Shown one piece after another: positions 36,467 through 44,604 of a DNA stretch of 59,988 bases (position 1 is its first letter; each line of letters starts with the position of its first letter). This DNA comes from Dyella monticola (GTDB lineage Bacteria; Pseudomonadota; Gammaproteobacteria; Xanthomonadales; Rhodanobacteraceae). Position numbers and translations under genes: made by a program. The notes beneath the pieces were generated by a model. The model was given only the letters and a program-made list of their open reading frames with translations. It ran no database searches and was not told where the DNA came from. Location of the stretch: positions 1 through 59,988 of the forward strand of contig NZ_QRBE01000019.1 of the NCBI RefSeq assembly GCF_003363155.1, written 5' to 3'.

Positions 36467-37210
36467 TCAGGTGCCGTAGAACTGGATGCCGTGATGGCAG
36501 ATATCGAGGAGCGGCTCGTTCGGAGTTACACAGGTCATGGTGACGGGGAGATCGGGGGGTGGCGATAGGGAGTTCAACTCCAGTGTCGTTAAATGCACCA
36601 GGCGTTCCTCGCTCTCCGGCATCACTATCAAGACCAGCAACAGGAAAACCTCGGCATCATTGGCTCCGCGATGGACTTCGACCATATACCCAGCCCGTAC
36701 GGCAGGCTCGCGCGTGAAAAGTGCGCGCAAGGCCAAGACCAACGTCTCCGTTGAAATGGTCGGGGGACACGCCCCGACTGTCTCATCTTGCTGGAGCTTT
36801 TCCTGAGTGAAGAATCCAAGGGGACGCCCCGCCAGGAGGGCGCTGATTTCCGGTGGATAAAGCGCCACACGGTCCAGATTCGGGTTCAGCATGAGTGTCG
36901 CGCCTTGGGTCAGCTCAAAGAGGCGCCGGCCGCTCATGGCCACGATCCCAACCTTCAATGCCGAAGCCTCCTCCGCCTGTTTGCGATCGCTAAAAAACGG
37001 CAGGACGGTCTGCTGGTTGTCGGGTCGAACGAACTGGACGAACCGGATGCGCCCTGGCGGCACGGGGCCGTGCGGGACGTGCGCGTACACCGTCGAGTCA
37101 AGAAGTGCCTTAAAGACGGCTTCTTCGGTCTGTCTCCGACCCTCGGAATTTGCCGCCGACCTTGCGGCCTCCAACAATGTCTGGAGCTGGGACGTTGGCA
37201 CGGTTGCCAT
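36467..37210 (-). CDS. SseB-family protein
   Basis: 247 residues. The SseB N-terminal domain is visible (LLDSTVYAHVPHGPVPPGRI, TVLPFFSDRKQAEEAS, GATLMLNPN), then a linker, then the SseB C-terminal domain (PAVRAGYMVEVHRGANDAEV, LLVLIVMPESEE). Homologues protect against serine excess in E. coli and are found beside type VI or secretion genes elsewhere. Here it forms an operon with an Xre regulator 17 bases upstream, and sits in transposon cargo. Confidence 0.8.
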   Translation of the reverse strand: MATVPTSQLQTLLEAARSAANSEGRRQTEEAVFKALLDSTVYAHVPHGPVPPGRIRFVQFVRPDNQQTVLPFFSDRKQAEEASALKVGIVAMSGRRLFELTQGATLMLNPNLDRVALYPPEISALLAGRPLGFFTQEKLQQDETVGACPPTISTETLVLALRALFTREPAVRAGYMVEVHRGANDAEVFLLLVLIVMPESEERLVHLTTLELNSLSPPPDLPVTMTCVTPNEPLLDICHHGIQFYGT

Positions 37211-37227
37211 GCGCGGGTGGGCCGAAG

Positions 37228-37452
37228 CTAATCCAGGTCCTTAAGCAACGCGCTCATACTGACGCCGAAACCTTCGGCAACCCGCTGAAGGGTCGTCAGG
37301 GTGATGTTTTTCTCGCCACGCTCAATGGCCGAGTAGTAAGCCCGATGCATATGGATTCGGTCCGCAAAGTCGTCTTGGCTTAGCCCACTAATTCGTCGTT
37401 GCGCGCGCAGCGACTGACCTAGCTTGGCCGCCAGGGAGGTCGGTTTTGTCAT
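37228..37452 (-). CDS. Xre-family HTH regulator
   Basis: 74 residues, single Cro/C1-type HTH: SLRAQRRISGLSQDDFADRI, HMHRAYYSAIERGEKNITLT and RVAEGFGVSMSALL. First gene of the pair with sseB (17-base gap). Likely autoregulates the pair. Start ATG 37452 is the only reasonable one. Confidence 0.88.
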   Translation of the reverse strand: MTKPTSLAAKLGQSLRAQRRISGLSQDDFADRIHMHRAYYSAIERGEKNITLTTLQRVAEGFGVSMSALLKDLD

Positions 37453-37927
37453 GCCGACACGCTAGGTCGGCGCTACTTTCTACTCTACCACCTTATGAGT
37501 AGACTATTTATAAGTATCATTGCGGATAAAGGCATGTTGCGCATTCACGATCCGGAGACCGATACGTCCCTGACCTCCATATCCCGTGGATGCTGGAAGA
37601 GGCATTCCGTGTTCAGCTGGGGCGTCACCTGGATGCAGGAGGCCAGTCGCGGCTTCTGTGGGAGGTGGGTGGTTGCTTTGCCGTCGTGCTCTATCAACTG
37701 GTCGATCGGGACCTCCTCCCACCGACCGAACGTCAACGCGCCCTCGCAGCACGCATAAGCAAGGTGCCGCCAAGCCCCGCGTTTCGTAGAGGCTGTTTCT
37801 GCTGGCCAGCGTCGGCCGGAGGGTGATCAACTGGCCGGCGTGTTCGTCATCGCCGGTCGGTCGCGTGCTGGAAGCGTCCTGGTGTACACGGCTCTCCCTG
37901 GCAAGGTGCTCGTCGGCGAACCGGCAT
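37453..37927. other. Upstream of Xre gene, no gene called
   Basis: About 475 bases. A frame from 37590 reads MLEEAFRVQLGRHLDAGGQS and may be a gene scrap, but it has no start context and no recognised family. No further structure except the repeat array that follows. Confidence 0.3.
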
Positions 37928-38040
37928 CGTGGCGGCTTTTCAGGACGTTTCGGGTGGTCGGATTCACATTGTTACGGGTGGCCAGTTTGAGTGCATTTTA
38001 GGTGGCCGCTTTGGATCGTTACGGCTGGTCGGCTTCGCCT
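37928..38040. repeat. Tandem 24-base degenerate repeats
   Basis: Five units with a 23-24-base period, consensus about GGTGGCCGGTTT then a variable stretch ending CGTTACG. Units begin CGTGGCGGCTTTT, GGGTGGTCGGATT, GGGTGGCCAGTTT, AGGTGGCCGCTTT and GGCTGGTCGGCTT. This resembles terminal transposase-binding repeats of IS21-type or similar elements, but no istA/istB genes accompany it. The array is just downstream of tniQ. Confidence 0.6.
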
Positions 38041-38175
38041 GGAATACGCAATGACGGCACACCATCCCGGAAACCACGCCCAGACCGCCTAGAAAGGAAC
38101 AATCGCACCGCGACTTGCATAGTCTCGTGGTGCACACGTCCCATGGTCTTCCCGTTGGCTACACCAAAAACCTGA

Positions 38176-39510
38176 CTATCCATTTCGAAACCTGACGCTA
38201 TCGATGATCGTCGGCATCAGCCGATCGCCTAACGCAGCAATCAATAGCTTTGCAACGTGCACTACCGACTCCGCTTCAGCCTTCGTTGCGCCGGTCACAG
38301 AGGAGATCGCGGCGCCGATTTGTCGGAGATTCAATTCGGCAGCAGCCTCTTGCTGCCGCGCAAGCTCAAGCAACACTGCGGTCCATAGAGCTCGGCTGAT
38401 TCTCTCCCGTCTTGAGTCTTGAAGTTCGCGTTTTCGGTACTCGCCGTATCGCCTGTAGATGTCTGGATCGAACTGGAAGAATGTTGATGCACGCATACCT
38501 GCAGCGCAACACAGTTGCCGGAACGGAGGGAGTAAACTGCCAGGAACTGCTATCATTTGGATCAGGGCCTCGCGCAGACGCTCCTTCGATTCCCTAGGCA
38601 CCCGTCTTACGGCGAGTTGAGGCCGCCCTTGTGGAACGCTATCGATCAATCGCGACTGCATCACTAGGAGAGGCGATTCAAAGACGGCTCGCGGGGCCAT
38701 CCCGAGCTCAGCAGTCGCAAGGAAAACAGTAGTCAACTGCGGACAGGCTCCGCGCTTTCGAATCCGCTCCAAGAGCCTCGTGACGGTAGGCATCTGCTCT
38801 GTTCGTGATCGTCGTTCCTGTCTAGTCTCTCCAGCAAGCGCATTCGTCACGACCTTAAGCGCATCCTTTCCGACGCCCTTCCATTCCGTGTCCGCAACAA
38901 GTCGAATCAGATCCTCGGTTTGCTTCTGCTCCCACATGTAGAAGTGACCCAACGGCCTTCTTCGTCTCTCCCACTCACGAAGGTCGTGCCCACATTTGTG
39001 ACATTTGGTGCGCCTTTCGATATCACGTAAGGACGCACGAGCTGAGCCGCATCGCGGACAAGCGATGAGCAGAGGGCAGCCGTCGCGAGGACAAACATGG
39101 GCCGTCTTCAATTGCCAAATCAGACGTTCTGGACAATCGGGTGAACCCGAAGCAAAGCATTCAGGACACCAACGGAGTCTTCCCAAGATTGCGCCAGTTC
39201 CATTCGGTGCAAGCATCGGCGCCAACTTCAGCAGGCTTCCACAGGCCAGGATCTGCTGCCCGGTCAGCTCCTCGAGTCGGCGTAAGTATGTTCTTGTGGC
39301 ATCCGAGTATCCCGCCAGCGCTGGGAAGCTCAACGCTCCGAACTTCACCGCTGGACCGACCTCGTCAGCGCATCTCATCGAGAAGATGAGCCGTTGAACT
39401 CGCAAAGGAGAGACGCCGTGTGTGTGCGCCAGCCGTAATACATAGGAAGGAACTGACTCGACGAGTTCTGTGCCCGTATCGGCCAGACGCAACGGTGCAA
39501 GCCTTGTCAT
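38176..39510 (-). CDS. tniQ: TniQ-family target-selection protein (TnsD-like)
   Basis: 444 residues from ATG 39510, overlapping the tnsC stop (TGATG). Contains ESVPSYVLRLAHTHGVSPLR, then zinc ligands in WCPECFASGS, CPRDGCPLLIACPRC and CHKCGHDLREWER, the double zinc-finger cluster of TniQ. A C-terminal helical region follows (about residues 200-440), long for a minimal TniQ, so this is closer to TnsD than to the short Cas-linked TniQ. It would bind an attachment site and recruit TnsC. The tRNA-Arg at 44378 is a candidate target. Confidence 0.85.
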   Translation of the reverse strand: MTRLAPLRLADTGTELVESVPSYVLRLAHTHGVSPLRVQRLIFSMRCADEVGPAVKFGALSFPALAGYSDATRTYLRRLEELTGQQILACGSLLKLAPMLAPNGTGAILGRLRWCPECFASGSPDCPERLIWQLKTAHVCPRDGCPLLIACPRCGSARASLRDIERRTKCHKCGHDLREWERRRRPLGHFYMWEQKQTEDLIRLVADTEWKGVGKDALKVVTNALAGETRQERRSRTEQMPTVTRLLERIRKRGACPQLTTVFLATAELGMAPRAVFESPLLVMQSRLIDSVPQGRPQLAVRRVPRESKERLREALIQMIAVPGSLLPPFRQLCCAAGMRASTFFQFDPDIYRRYGEYRKRELQDSRRERISRALWTAVLLELARQQEAAAELNLRQIGAAISSVTGATKAEAESVVHVAKLLIAALGDRLMPTIIDSVRFRNG

Positions 39511-40496
39511 CAAGTTGCACCAACAGGTGACCGCGCTGGCTTACGCGCCCTCGCGCCGCGTCTCCGCGAAGCAGCCTTCTGTTGCTGGGGCGGCTCAGAG
39601 GGCAGTGTTGGATCCAAAGAAAACAATATCGCTTCACCGACAATGATTTCTTGCTCAAGAAGCAGTAGTTGGGGAGGCAGGTACTTCGAGTCCTCAAAGT
39701 GGTCCCATGCAATTGCTTTAGCGTCGCTCGCCTTCCAGTAGATCCTCGCCCTATCTACGTGCGAGTAAACCTCCCCGGGAACGCCAAACGACCACTGGTA
39801 CAATTTAGCAGCTTGCGTTGTAAGCATTCCAATTGGCAATTCACACTGCTCTTCTATGCCCTGCAGAACGCCAAGGAATGAAACCTTTTGAGGTCGCGAC
39901 TTGCCGTACCGGTTGATATGTACAGTCAGTGAGCGGCGATTGATATGCTGACTGTGATTCCAAACTTCCAGCAGATCGTACGTGCCGGCGATGATGATCC
40001 GTATATGCGCATTTAACGCCAGGACTCTGAGTGCATCCAGGTAGTCAGATGGCAAATGCCTTCCTGGTGCCAAGCACATGAGCTGACCTTCGTCGATGAT
40101 GAGGACTTCAAGTCCGTACGCTGTTGCGAGTCGCTCGACGATCGAGGTCCAACGCCACTCCGCAACGTCGTCGATCTCGTCGTTCGCGCTTGCCAGCACA
40201 TCTTTCGGAAGAATCTCTGCCGGATCCGAGCGGAATGGATCGCCCAGCGCAGAGTAAATGTCAAAAATCAGCTTCTTCTGGCTGAACTTGCCTTGCTGGC
40301 TGTTGTTTGCGTTCAAGTGGATCAACGGAATGCGGTCTTTCGGGATCGAATCGCCATACAATTCGTCGGCCAGCATCTTCAAGAGCGTAGTCTTACCCGC
40401 ACCCGATGCGCCCGTGACAAAGCACACGGATCCAAGCTCTGCATAGCTGGCAAACGCGAAGACCAGCTTGAGTGCTCGCTCGAAGTGTTCATGCAT
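39510..40496 (-). CDS. tnsC: TnsC-like AAA+ transposition regulator
   Basis: 328 residues from ATG 40496, with AAGG-type ribosome sequence about 10 bases upstream. AAA+ motifs: Walker A GASGAGKT (residues 29-36), Walker B VLIIDEGQ, sensor region IIIAGTYDLL. The rest resembles TniB/TnsC (HINRRSLTVHINRYGK, GVPGEVYSHVDRAR). Lies 34 bases after tnsB stop and overlaps tniQ start, so it is co-translated. It would link target selection to the TnsAB transposase and mediate target immunity. Confidence 0.88.
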   Translation of the reverse strand: MHEHFERALKLVFAFASYAELGSVCFVTGASGAGKTTLLKMLADELYGDSIPKDRIPLIHLNANNSQQGKFSQKKLIFDIYSALGDPFRSDPAEILPKDVLASANDEIDDVAEWRWTSIVERLATAYGLEVLIIDEGQLMCLAPGRHLPSDYLDALRVLALNAHIRIIIAGTYDLLEVWNHSQHINRRSLTVHINRYGKSRPQKVSFLGVLQGIEEQCELPIGMLTTQAAKLYQWSFGVPGEVYSHVDRARIYWKASDAKAIAWDHFEDSKYLPPQLLLLEQEIIVGEAILFSLDPTLPSEPPQQQKAASRRRGARARKPARSPVGAT

Positions 40497-40530
40497 TAAG
40501 ACCTTGCCTTTTCGTGAGTGCGACACGTGT

Positions 40531-42102
40531 TCACCGGCTCTCGAAGATGGGGATTTCGTTGGCGTTGATTGAGTCAAACTCGTCGAGCGTCGACTCGGAC
40601 CCTGGCGTCTGCGCGGTCGTGGAAGCCGCGTTTGAGGCCGGTTTTTCTGTCTCGGAGCAGAAGCGGGAAGCCTGTCGAGCCTTTTTAAGGTATGCCGCCT
40701 CTTTCTGTTTTGTAACTGTCTGATTGGTCTTTGCTCTGGCGTGGTATTCAAGCAGACTCACGTGCTCAGCAAGGCGCACCGACGTGTCCTCTCCTCCCAT
40801 CTCACTGTGCTTGGGGGAAAAGGCATCAATTGTTCCCAGCGACGTGATCGCATACATCAAGGTGGGGTCGCAGGCGTCTAGCCGCATTGCATCGAGCTTT
40901 GCGCCTCGCAAATGCATCGCTGCAAGTTCGTTCGACGAGAATGTTGCGCCACCGAACCGCAACCCCTTCTTGCGATCCCAAGTGTCGCGGCGCGTCTGTC
41001 CACAGGGCACTGCGGTTATCAGACGGAATGCTCGATCATAGACAAAGGGCCTGCAGCACTGCGGAAACTCAGCCCTGCCTTGCTTCCATAGATCTTCCGG
41101 CGACAACTCTTCATCCTTCGCTGGCTGTTTGTTGTAGATCTCGAATATCCAGTGATCGATAATTTTAATTAACTCTGCAATCTCGTAAATTGCCCGGCGT
41201 TTTCCCTTTTTCTTTCCGTCGGAGGCCCGTCCCATTTTGTCGTTTGCTAATCCCCCGACTAGTTGCTGCAAGAACGCATTCAAACGGGCGAAAAATGCCT
41301 CTATCCGTGCGCCCCATTGGGCGCCGCTTCTCGGTCGATAGACTCCGCTCACATTCAGCGCTGCCAGCATTTGTGCGACACAGGCATTATTGAACTCGCT
41401 TCCGCCGTCGTAACTGATATTGGATGGCAAGCAGCCGTTTCGGCTGACGGTGTCACTCAAAGCGATCGCTGCTGCCAGCCTGTTCGTGCTGCCAAAAAGG
41501 TAGCCGCGACCCAACACGTAGCCCGACTCTTGGTCGATGAGCGGGATAACGATGGGGCGTGGCCAATCTCCGATTTCTTCGTCACGCGTGGCAATCACAT
41601 CGACCGGGGTGCAGTCGATGTGTGCGAATAGACCGGGAATGGGAGGCGAAATTGCGCGATTTCGCGGATCGGTTGACGCCCGTTCCGCGTGAAAACCGCG
41701 CTTCCCCCTGCTTGCCAGAGCGCGTTTTTCTGGTGTTAGAGCCGCGTTGTAGTGCTTTCTGAAGGTTTCCAACGAAGGTCGATAGATCTTGGCTTCTTCC
41801 GCCTTGTTCAGAAATTCGCCATACGCAAAGATCAAGGACGGTTTTGGCGATTCCTTGATATGTTCAAGGGCGATTTGGTGCATACAATCCACACAGTCTT
41901 CAGGAATGTATGGACGTCTTCCTCTGTCGCCCGTGCGCTGAATAAACGCAGACAGAGCCGGCGCTCCTTCTGCCTTCGCCTGTTCGAGCTTGGTCTTGTA
42001 GCGATAGTCAGTTGAGTTGAGCGGGACCTGGCATGCCCGCGCAGCTTGATATGCAGTGAGTGCGTTCTGGGCACGAGAAATCTCCTTCCCAGTAGCACTC
42101 AT
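40531..42102 (-). CDS. tnsB: TnsB-like DDE transposase
   Basis: 523 residues. Rve/Mu-type catalytic core with Asp163 (FAHIDCTPVD), Asp232 (ISYDGGSEF) and Glu268 (GARIEAF), spacing D-69-D-36-E. An N-terminal DNA-binding region and a C-terminal domain that ends in a Pro/Ser/Thr-rich tail complete it. Start 42102 overlaps tnsA by 95 bases in another frame. The overlap is larger than usual; tnsB may start later. TnsB would bind end repeats, such as the arrays reported here. Confidence 0.9.
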   Translation of the reverse strand: MSATGKEISRAQNALTAYQAARACQVPLNSTDYRYKTKLEQAKAEGAPALSAFIQRTGDRGRRPYIPEDCVDCMHQIALEHIKESPKPSLIFAYGEFLNKAEEAKIYRPSLETFRKHYNAALTPEKRALASRGKRGFHAERASTDPRNRAISPPIPGLFAHIDCTPVDVIATRDEEIGDWPRPIVIPLIDQESGYVLGRGYLFGSTNRLAAAIALSDTVSRNGCLPSNISYDGGSEFNNACVAQMLAALNVSGVYRPRSGAQWGARIEAFFARLNAFLQQLVGGLANDKMGRASDGKKKGKRRAIYEIAELIKIIDHWIFEIYNKQPAKDEELSPEDLWKQGRAEFPQCCRPFVYDRAFRLITAVPCGQTRRDTWDRKKGLRFGGATFSSNELAAMHLRGAKLDAMRLDACDPTLMYAITSLGTIDAFSPKHSEMGGEDTSVRLAEHVSLLEYHARAKTNQTVTKQKEAAYLKKARQASRFCSETEKPASNAASTTAQTPGSESTLDEFDSINANEIPIFESR

Positions 42103-42946
42103 CAGTCGCCGCGCAAGGTCGCCGACTTCGTCCCTCCTTGTTAGAGGCGACAGCGGCGATCAATCGTTCCCGACTTTCTACGTCCTCGGCTGAATGATAG
42201 TAGAGGAAGTTTTCTCCAAGGGGACTCGAGCTTAGTGATCCGTGAAGTTCACCCGCGATCAGCCCCTGTAGCAACAGATCTCCATTTGCATGGGCAAACC
42301 TGACTAGTAAGTCCGCGTGACTGAGCGGGCCATGCAAGAGTTTTTTGCGCATGGTTCTCAGCATTGACAGTTGCGCGTCACTCAAGGACTCTCGGCTCGC
42401 CGTTACAAGCACAGCAAGGTTGCCGGCGAAGATGGACGAGTACATACCGCTGTGAAACAGATGGAAGTCTATCCCCAAGCGCTCACACGACCTCGCGGCC
42501 GGGCCCCATGTCCAAGCACCGTCCTGACAAATCCAATCCCCCGGTTCGGATTGTTGGAGCGCGGTCAATCCGTCAATAGGCTTGCACTCTGAGAGAACAA
42601 ACTTGCTTGATCTCAAGGACAAATAATCTGGTGTCCAACGAGATGGATGTCGCCGTCCGCTGCGATCATGCTTCGTAATACAGAGCTGAGGTGGCTGGTC
42701 CCATGTACATAATACTTCGGGATCGAGCTCAGCCCTATGCAGAAAGACCAGCTCAACGCAACGCGATTCCCATTGCAAGGTATGCCCACTCGCACGACTC
42801 GCAAACGAACCACTTTGATTCATCAGACCGCCGACTCCAACCAATCTTGTCGGCGCTGACGTAACCGCACCCAGTATGTACTGCCGTCCTTCGGCAGTCA
42901 GGTTCTTCCAGGCATCGAGCTTGACGATATCTTCGACGGTGATCAT
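42008..42946 (-). CDS. tnsA: TnsA-like endonuclease, 5' strand cutting
   Basis: 312 residues from ATG 42946, GGGGAG about 8 bases upstream. Restriction-endonuclease fold residues: Glu60 (LQWESRCVE), Asp107 (RWTPDYLS) and Glu120-Cys-Lys122 (VLSECKP), matching TnsA E-D-xxK. Longer than the 270-residue Tn7 protein, with an extra C-terminal region. Presence of TnsA means cut-and-paste transposition rather than cointegrate formation. Divergent from 43120 with a 173-base gap. Confidence 0.85.
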   Translation of the reverse strand: MITVEDIVKLDAWKNLTAEGRQYILGAVTSAPTRLVGVGGLMNQSGSFASRASGHTLQWESRCVELVFLHRAELDPEVLCTWDQPPQLCITKHDRSGRRHPSRWTPDYLSLRSSKFVLSECKPIDGLTALQQSEPGDWICQDGAWTWGPAARSCERLGIDFHLFHSGMYSSIFAGNLAVLVTASRESLSDAQLSMLRTMRKKLLHGPLSHADLLVRFAHANGDLLLQGLIAGELHGSLSSSPLGENFLYYHSAEDVESRERLIAAVASNKEGRSRRPCAATDECYWEGDFSCPERTHCISSCAGMPGPAQLN

Positions 42947-42988
42947 TCCCGCTCTCCCCAAACAATAGTCAGCCAGACCGATTGAACC

Positions 42989-43143
42989 GGTTGAAGTGTC
43001 GCGCGGCCCGGCACCCAGTCACAGACAACAACTGAGGCTCTTAAGGCCCCAAGGCTCCTCACCGAGCACTCTCCGATACATTTAATATTCTCCTGAGCCC
43101 AGTATGCGGAGAGATTGAAATGACGCGACACTTGGAGGTTCAA
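42989..43143. promoter_or_regulatory. Divergent tnsA/orf promoter with inverted repeats
   Basis: The 173-base gap carries an inverted repeat: GGTTGAAGTGTCGCG at 42989-43003 and CGCGACACTT at 43124-43133, the latter just inside the divergent gene, followed by GGAGGTTCAAC. The half-site AGTGTCGCG with GTTGAA recurs, so one regulator may bind both sides (inference). The start of the divergent gene also has GGAGAG for translation. Confidence 0.5.
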
Positions 43144-44145
43144 CGTCTTGCCGCGTGTGCCTGGGCAGACTTCTTGGTCGTCTCAACTCTCGCACCGAGC
43201 CTTTCTTCAGCAGAAAGAATACTTTTTAGCGAATCACACTTTCGCAAATCGACCAGGGGCAACAGCGTGCGCCCTAGCATCTTGAGACGGTGGCTCACTG
43301 GCGTTGTGCCCAACGATTCGACGCTCCGTCGGATGGATCGTCGGATCCCCGGCAGCCACCAGCTTTATTGCCATCCGCTGTGGAGCATTCTGCAATGCAA
43401 TGGAAATCCGCCGGATGAAATTCTCTACCTTCTGGCTCCAAGGATTTGCGAATCAATGCATTCCAGCGAATGCACCGGACCAATTCGGCGTCCTACGCTA
43501 AAGAAACTGGACCCGCCGCTATTTGAAGTTATTGCAGCGACACCGACGATCGATAGCTTGGCTGCACTCCTTTTCTCTGTGAAACGTCTTACGCACGAAG
43601 CCAATTTCTCGCTCGCAGTTGTGGCAATGAAATCGTTTTTTCGCGTGGCGCTTATGCTTGGTGCATTTCGGCCGCTGGCTTGCGTCACGCCACGGCTAAT
43701 CGCGCTCGTATGTCAGAGCTTCCCGCTATCCAACGCCTCTGCGCGCTGGCTCCCGGCGGCTGAGATTGAGCGTATAGCCAGCCAGTTATGCCAACTGCTG
43801 GCATCTGAACTGCTGGAGGAGATGACTACATTGCCGACGTCTGAAAAACAGCTTCATTGGGTGCATGTTGTGAAAATGCTCAACGCGTTATTTGAGCCCC
43901 GGATCGATTCCCTTGTTCCTCATGCATACAACTTGTCATTGCTTCTTGCGGATAGCGCATATGATTCTGTCGCGCTGAGCACTTGGGGTAATCGTACTAT
44001 TGCGTGGATGGGGGTCGAGGAACTCGCTCCACCCGTCCTATGGACATCACTACCATTTGATAAACGCAATCCCAAGAGAGTCGATTTCGCAGGACTACCG
44101 TTCAATTCATGGATCGAAGTCGAGTCGCACACGGTTCGACTCTGA
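43120..44145 (+). CDS. Unknown protein divergent from tnsA, possible HTH/accessory factor
   Basis: 341 residues from ATG 43120 with GGAGAG about 7 bases upstream. No family recognised. The N terminus (RILFSESHFRKSTRGNSVRP, RRWLTGVVPNDSTLRRMDRR, PGSHQLYCHPLWSIL) has the pattern of a DNA-binding fold in which a WL-G-PS-TL helix follows a basic stretch. The C terminus is helical. It is the only gene between tnsA and the hsdR fragment, so it is element cargo or a transposition accessory. Possibly a regulator of tnsABC-tniQ. Confidence 0.5.
   Translation: MTRHLEVQRLAACAWADFLVVSTLAPSLSSAERILFSESHFRKSTRGNSVRPSILRRWLTGVVPNDSTLRRMDRRIPGSHQLYCHPLWSILQCNGNPPDEILYLLAPRICESMHSSECTGPIRRPTLKKLDPPLFEVIAATPTIDSLAALLFSVKRLTHEANFSLAVVAMKSFFRVALMLGAFRPLACVTPRLIALVCQSFPLSNASARWLPAAEIERIASQLCQLLASELLEEMTTLPTSEKQLHWVHVVKMLNALFEPRIDSLVPHAYNLSLLLADSAYDSVALSTWGNRTIAWMGVEELAPPVLWTSLPFDKRNPKRVDFAGLPFNSWIEVESHTVRL
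44122..44142. repeat. Small inverted repeat at the end of the unknown gene
   Basis: GAGTCG and CGACTC flank CACACGGTT inside the last codons. It could be a weak terminator or part of the element end. No T tract follows, so termination is uncertain. Confidence 0.35.
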
Positions 44146-44163
44146 TGCGGCACTCGGCTCTTG

Positions 44164-44312
44164 CCGGCGCTGGTAGCCATCTGGATAAGAGCGCTCGGCT
44201 TGTTCATCGCCAGCGATCGTTCCAGGCCTGTTGCAGCGCTGATCTGGCTGTCGTCCAGGTTGCGCGGGCGTAATTTCCGCATTTCCACCAGTAAGTGAGA
44301 GAGAAATTCCAC
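44164..44312 (-). pseudogene. hsdR: Type I restriction HsdR fragment
   Basis: About 50 codons: MRKLRPRNLDDSQISAATGL, then ERSLAMNKPSALIQMATSAG ending in KS, the motif I region (Walker A) of HsdR/DEAD helicases. Similarity stops abruptly near 44164, where the gene for the unknown protein ends. Remnant of an older restriction island downstream of tRNA-Arg that was cut by the Tn7-like element. Confidence 0.72.
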
Positions 44313-44324
44313 GAAATACTGAGA

Positions 44325-44345
44325 AATCCCCCACTATTTAGTGGG
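44325..44345 (-). terminator. Hairpin downstream of tRNA-Arg
   Basis: CCCAC and GTGGG (CCCACTATTTAGTGGG within about 44329-44345) form a 5-bp stem with a 6-base loop downstream, on the minus strand, of the tRNA. No long T tract follows, so it is a possible weak terminator. Confidence 0.4.
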
Positions 44346-44377
44346 CTGCCCACGGGACTGATACCCAATCAAAAAAA

Positions 44378-44454
44378 TGGCGCGCCCGGAGGGATTCGAA
44401 CCCCCGACCAATGGCTTCGGAAGCCACTACTCTATCCGGCTGAGCTACGGGCGC
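44378..44454 (-). tRNA. tRNA-Arg(CCG)
   Basis: Full cloverleaf: acceptor GCGCCCG/CGGGCGC, D arm AGCTCAGCCGGATAGAG with GGAT, anticodon arm GTGGC-TTCCGAA-GCCAT (anticodon CCG), T arm GGGGGTTCGAATCCCTC. Encoded CCA follows the discriminator G. 77 bases including CCA. Its 3' end faces the Tn7-like element, and the hsdR fragment lies between them, so this tRNA is a probable integration landmark. Confidence 0.95.
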
Positions 44455-44604
44455 TTGGATGAGATGCTGGCGCGGATGCGCGCCGAGCGGGACGGGGAGT
44501 ATAGCGGAGGTGGGTGGGGATGCCCATGGTGGACACACCGCGCGGAAGGCCCTCACCGCAACCCTCTCCCCGGATGAGGAGAGGGCATGGCTTGATGCCA
44601 TCGA

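Noticed and set aside
36181-36543. Plus-strand frame with a hydrophobic stretch upstream of sseB
   Set aside because: No ribosome site, overlaps the sseB 3' end antisense and has no recognised family.
37504-37830. Overlapping short frames upstream of the Xre gene
   Set aside because: One may be a scrap of an old gene (LGRHLDAGGQSRLLWEVGG), but no start, no neighbours and no family, so not called.
38176-42961. CRISPR-associated transposon (CAST)
   Set aside because: No Cas genes or CRISPR array anywhere in the window; TniQ is TnsD-like in length.
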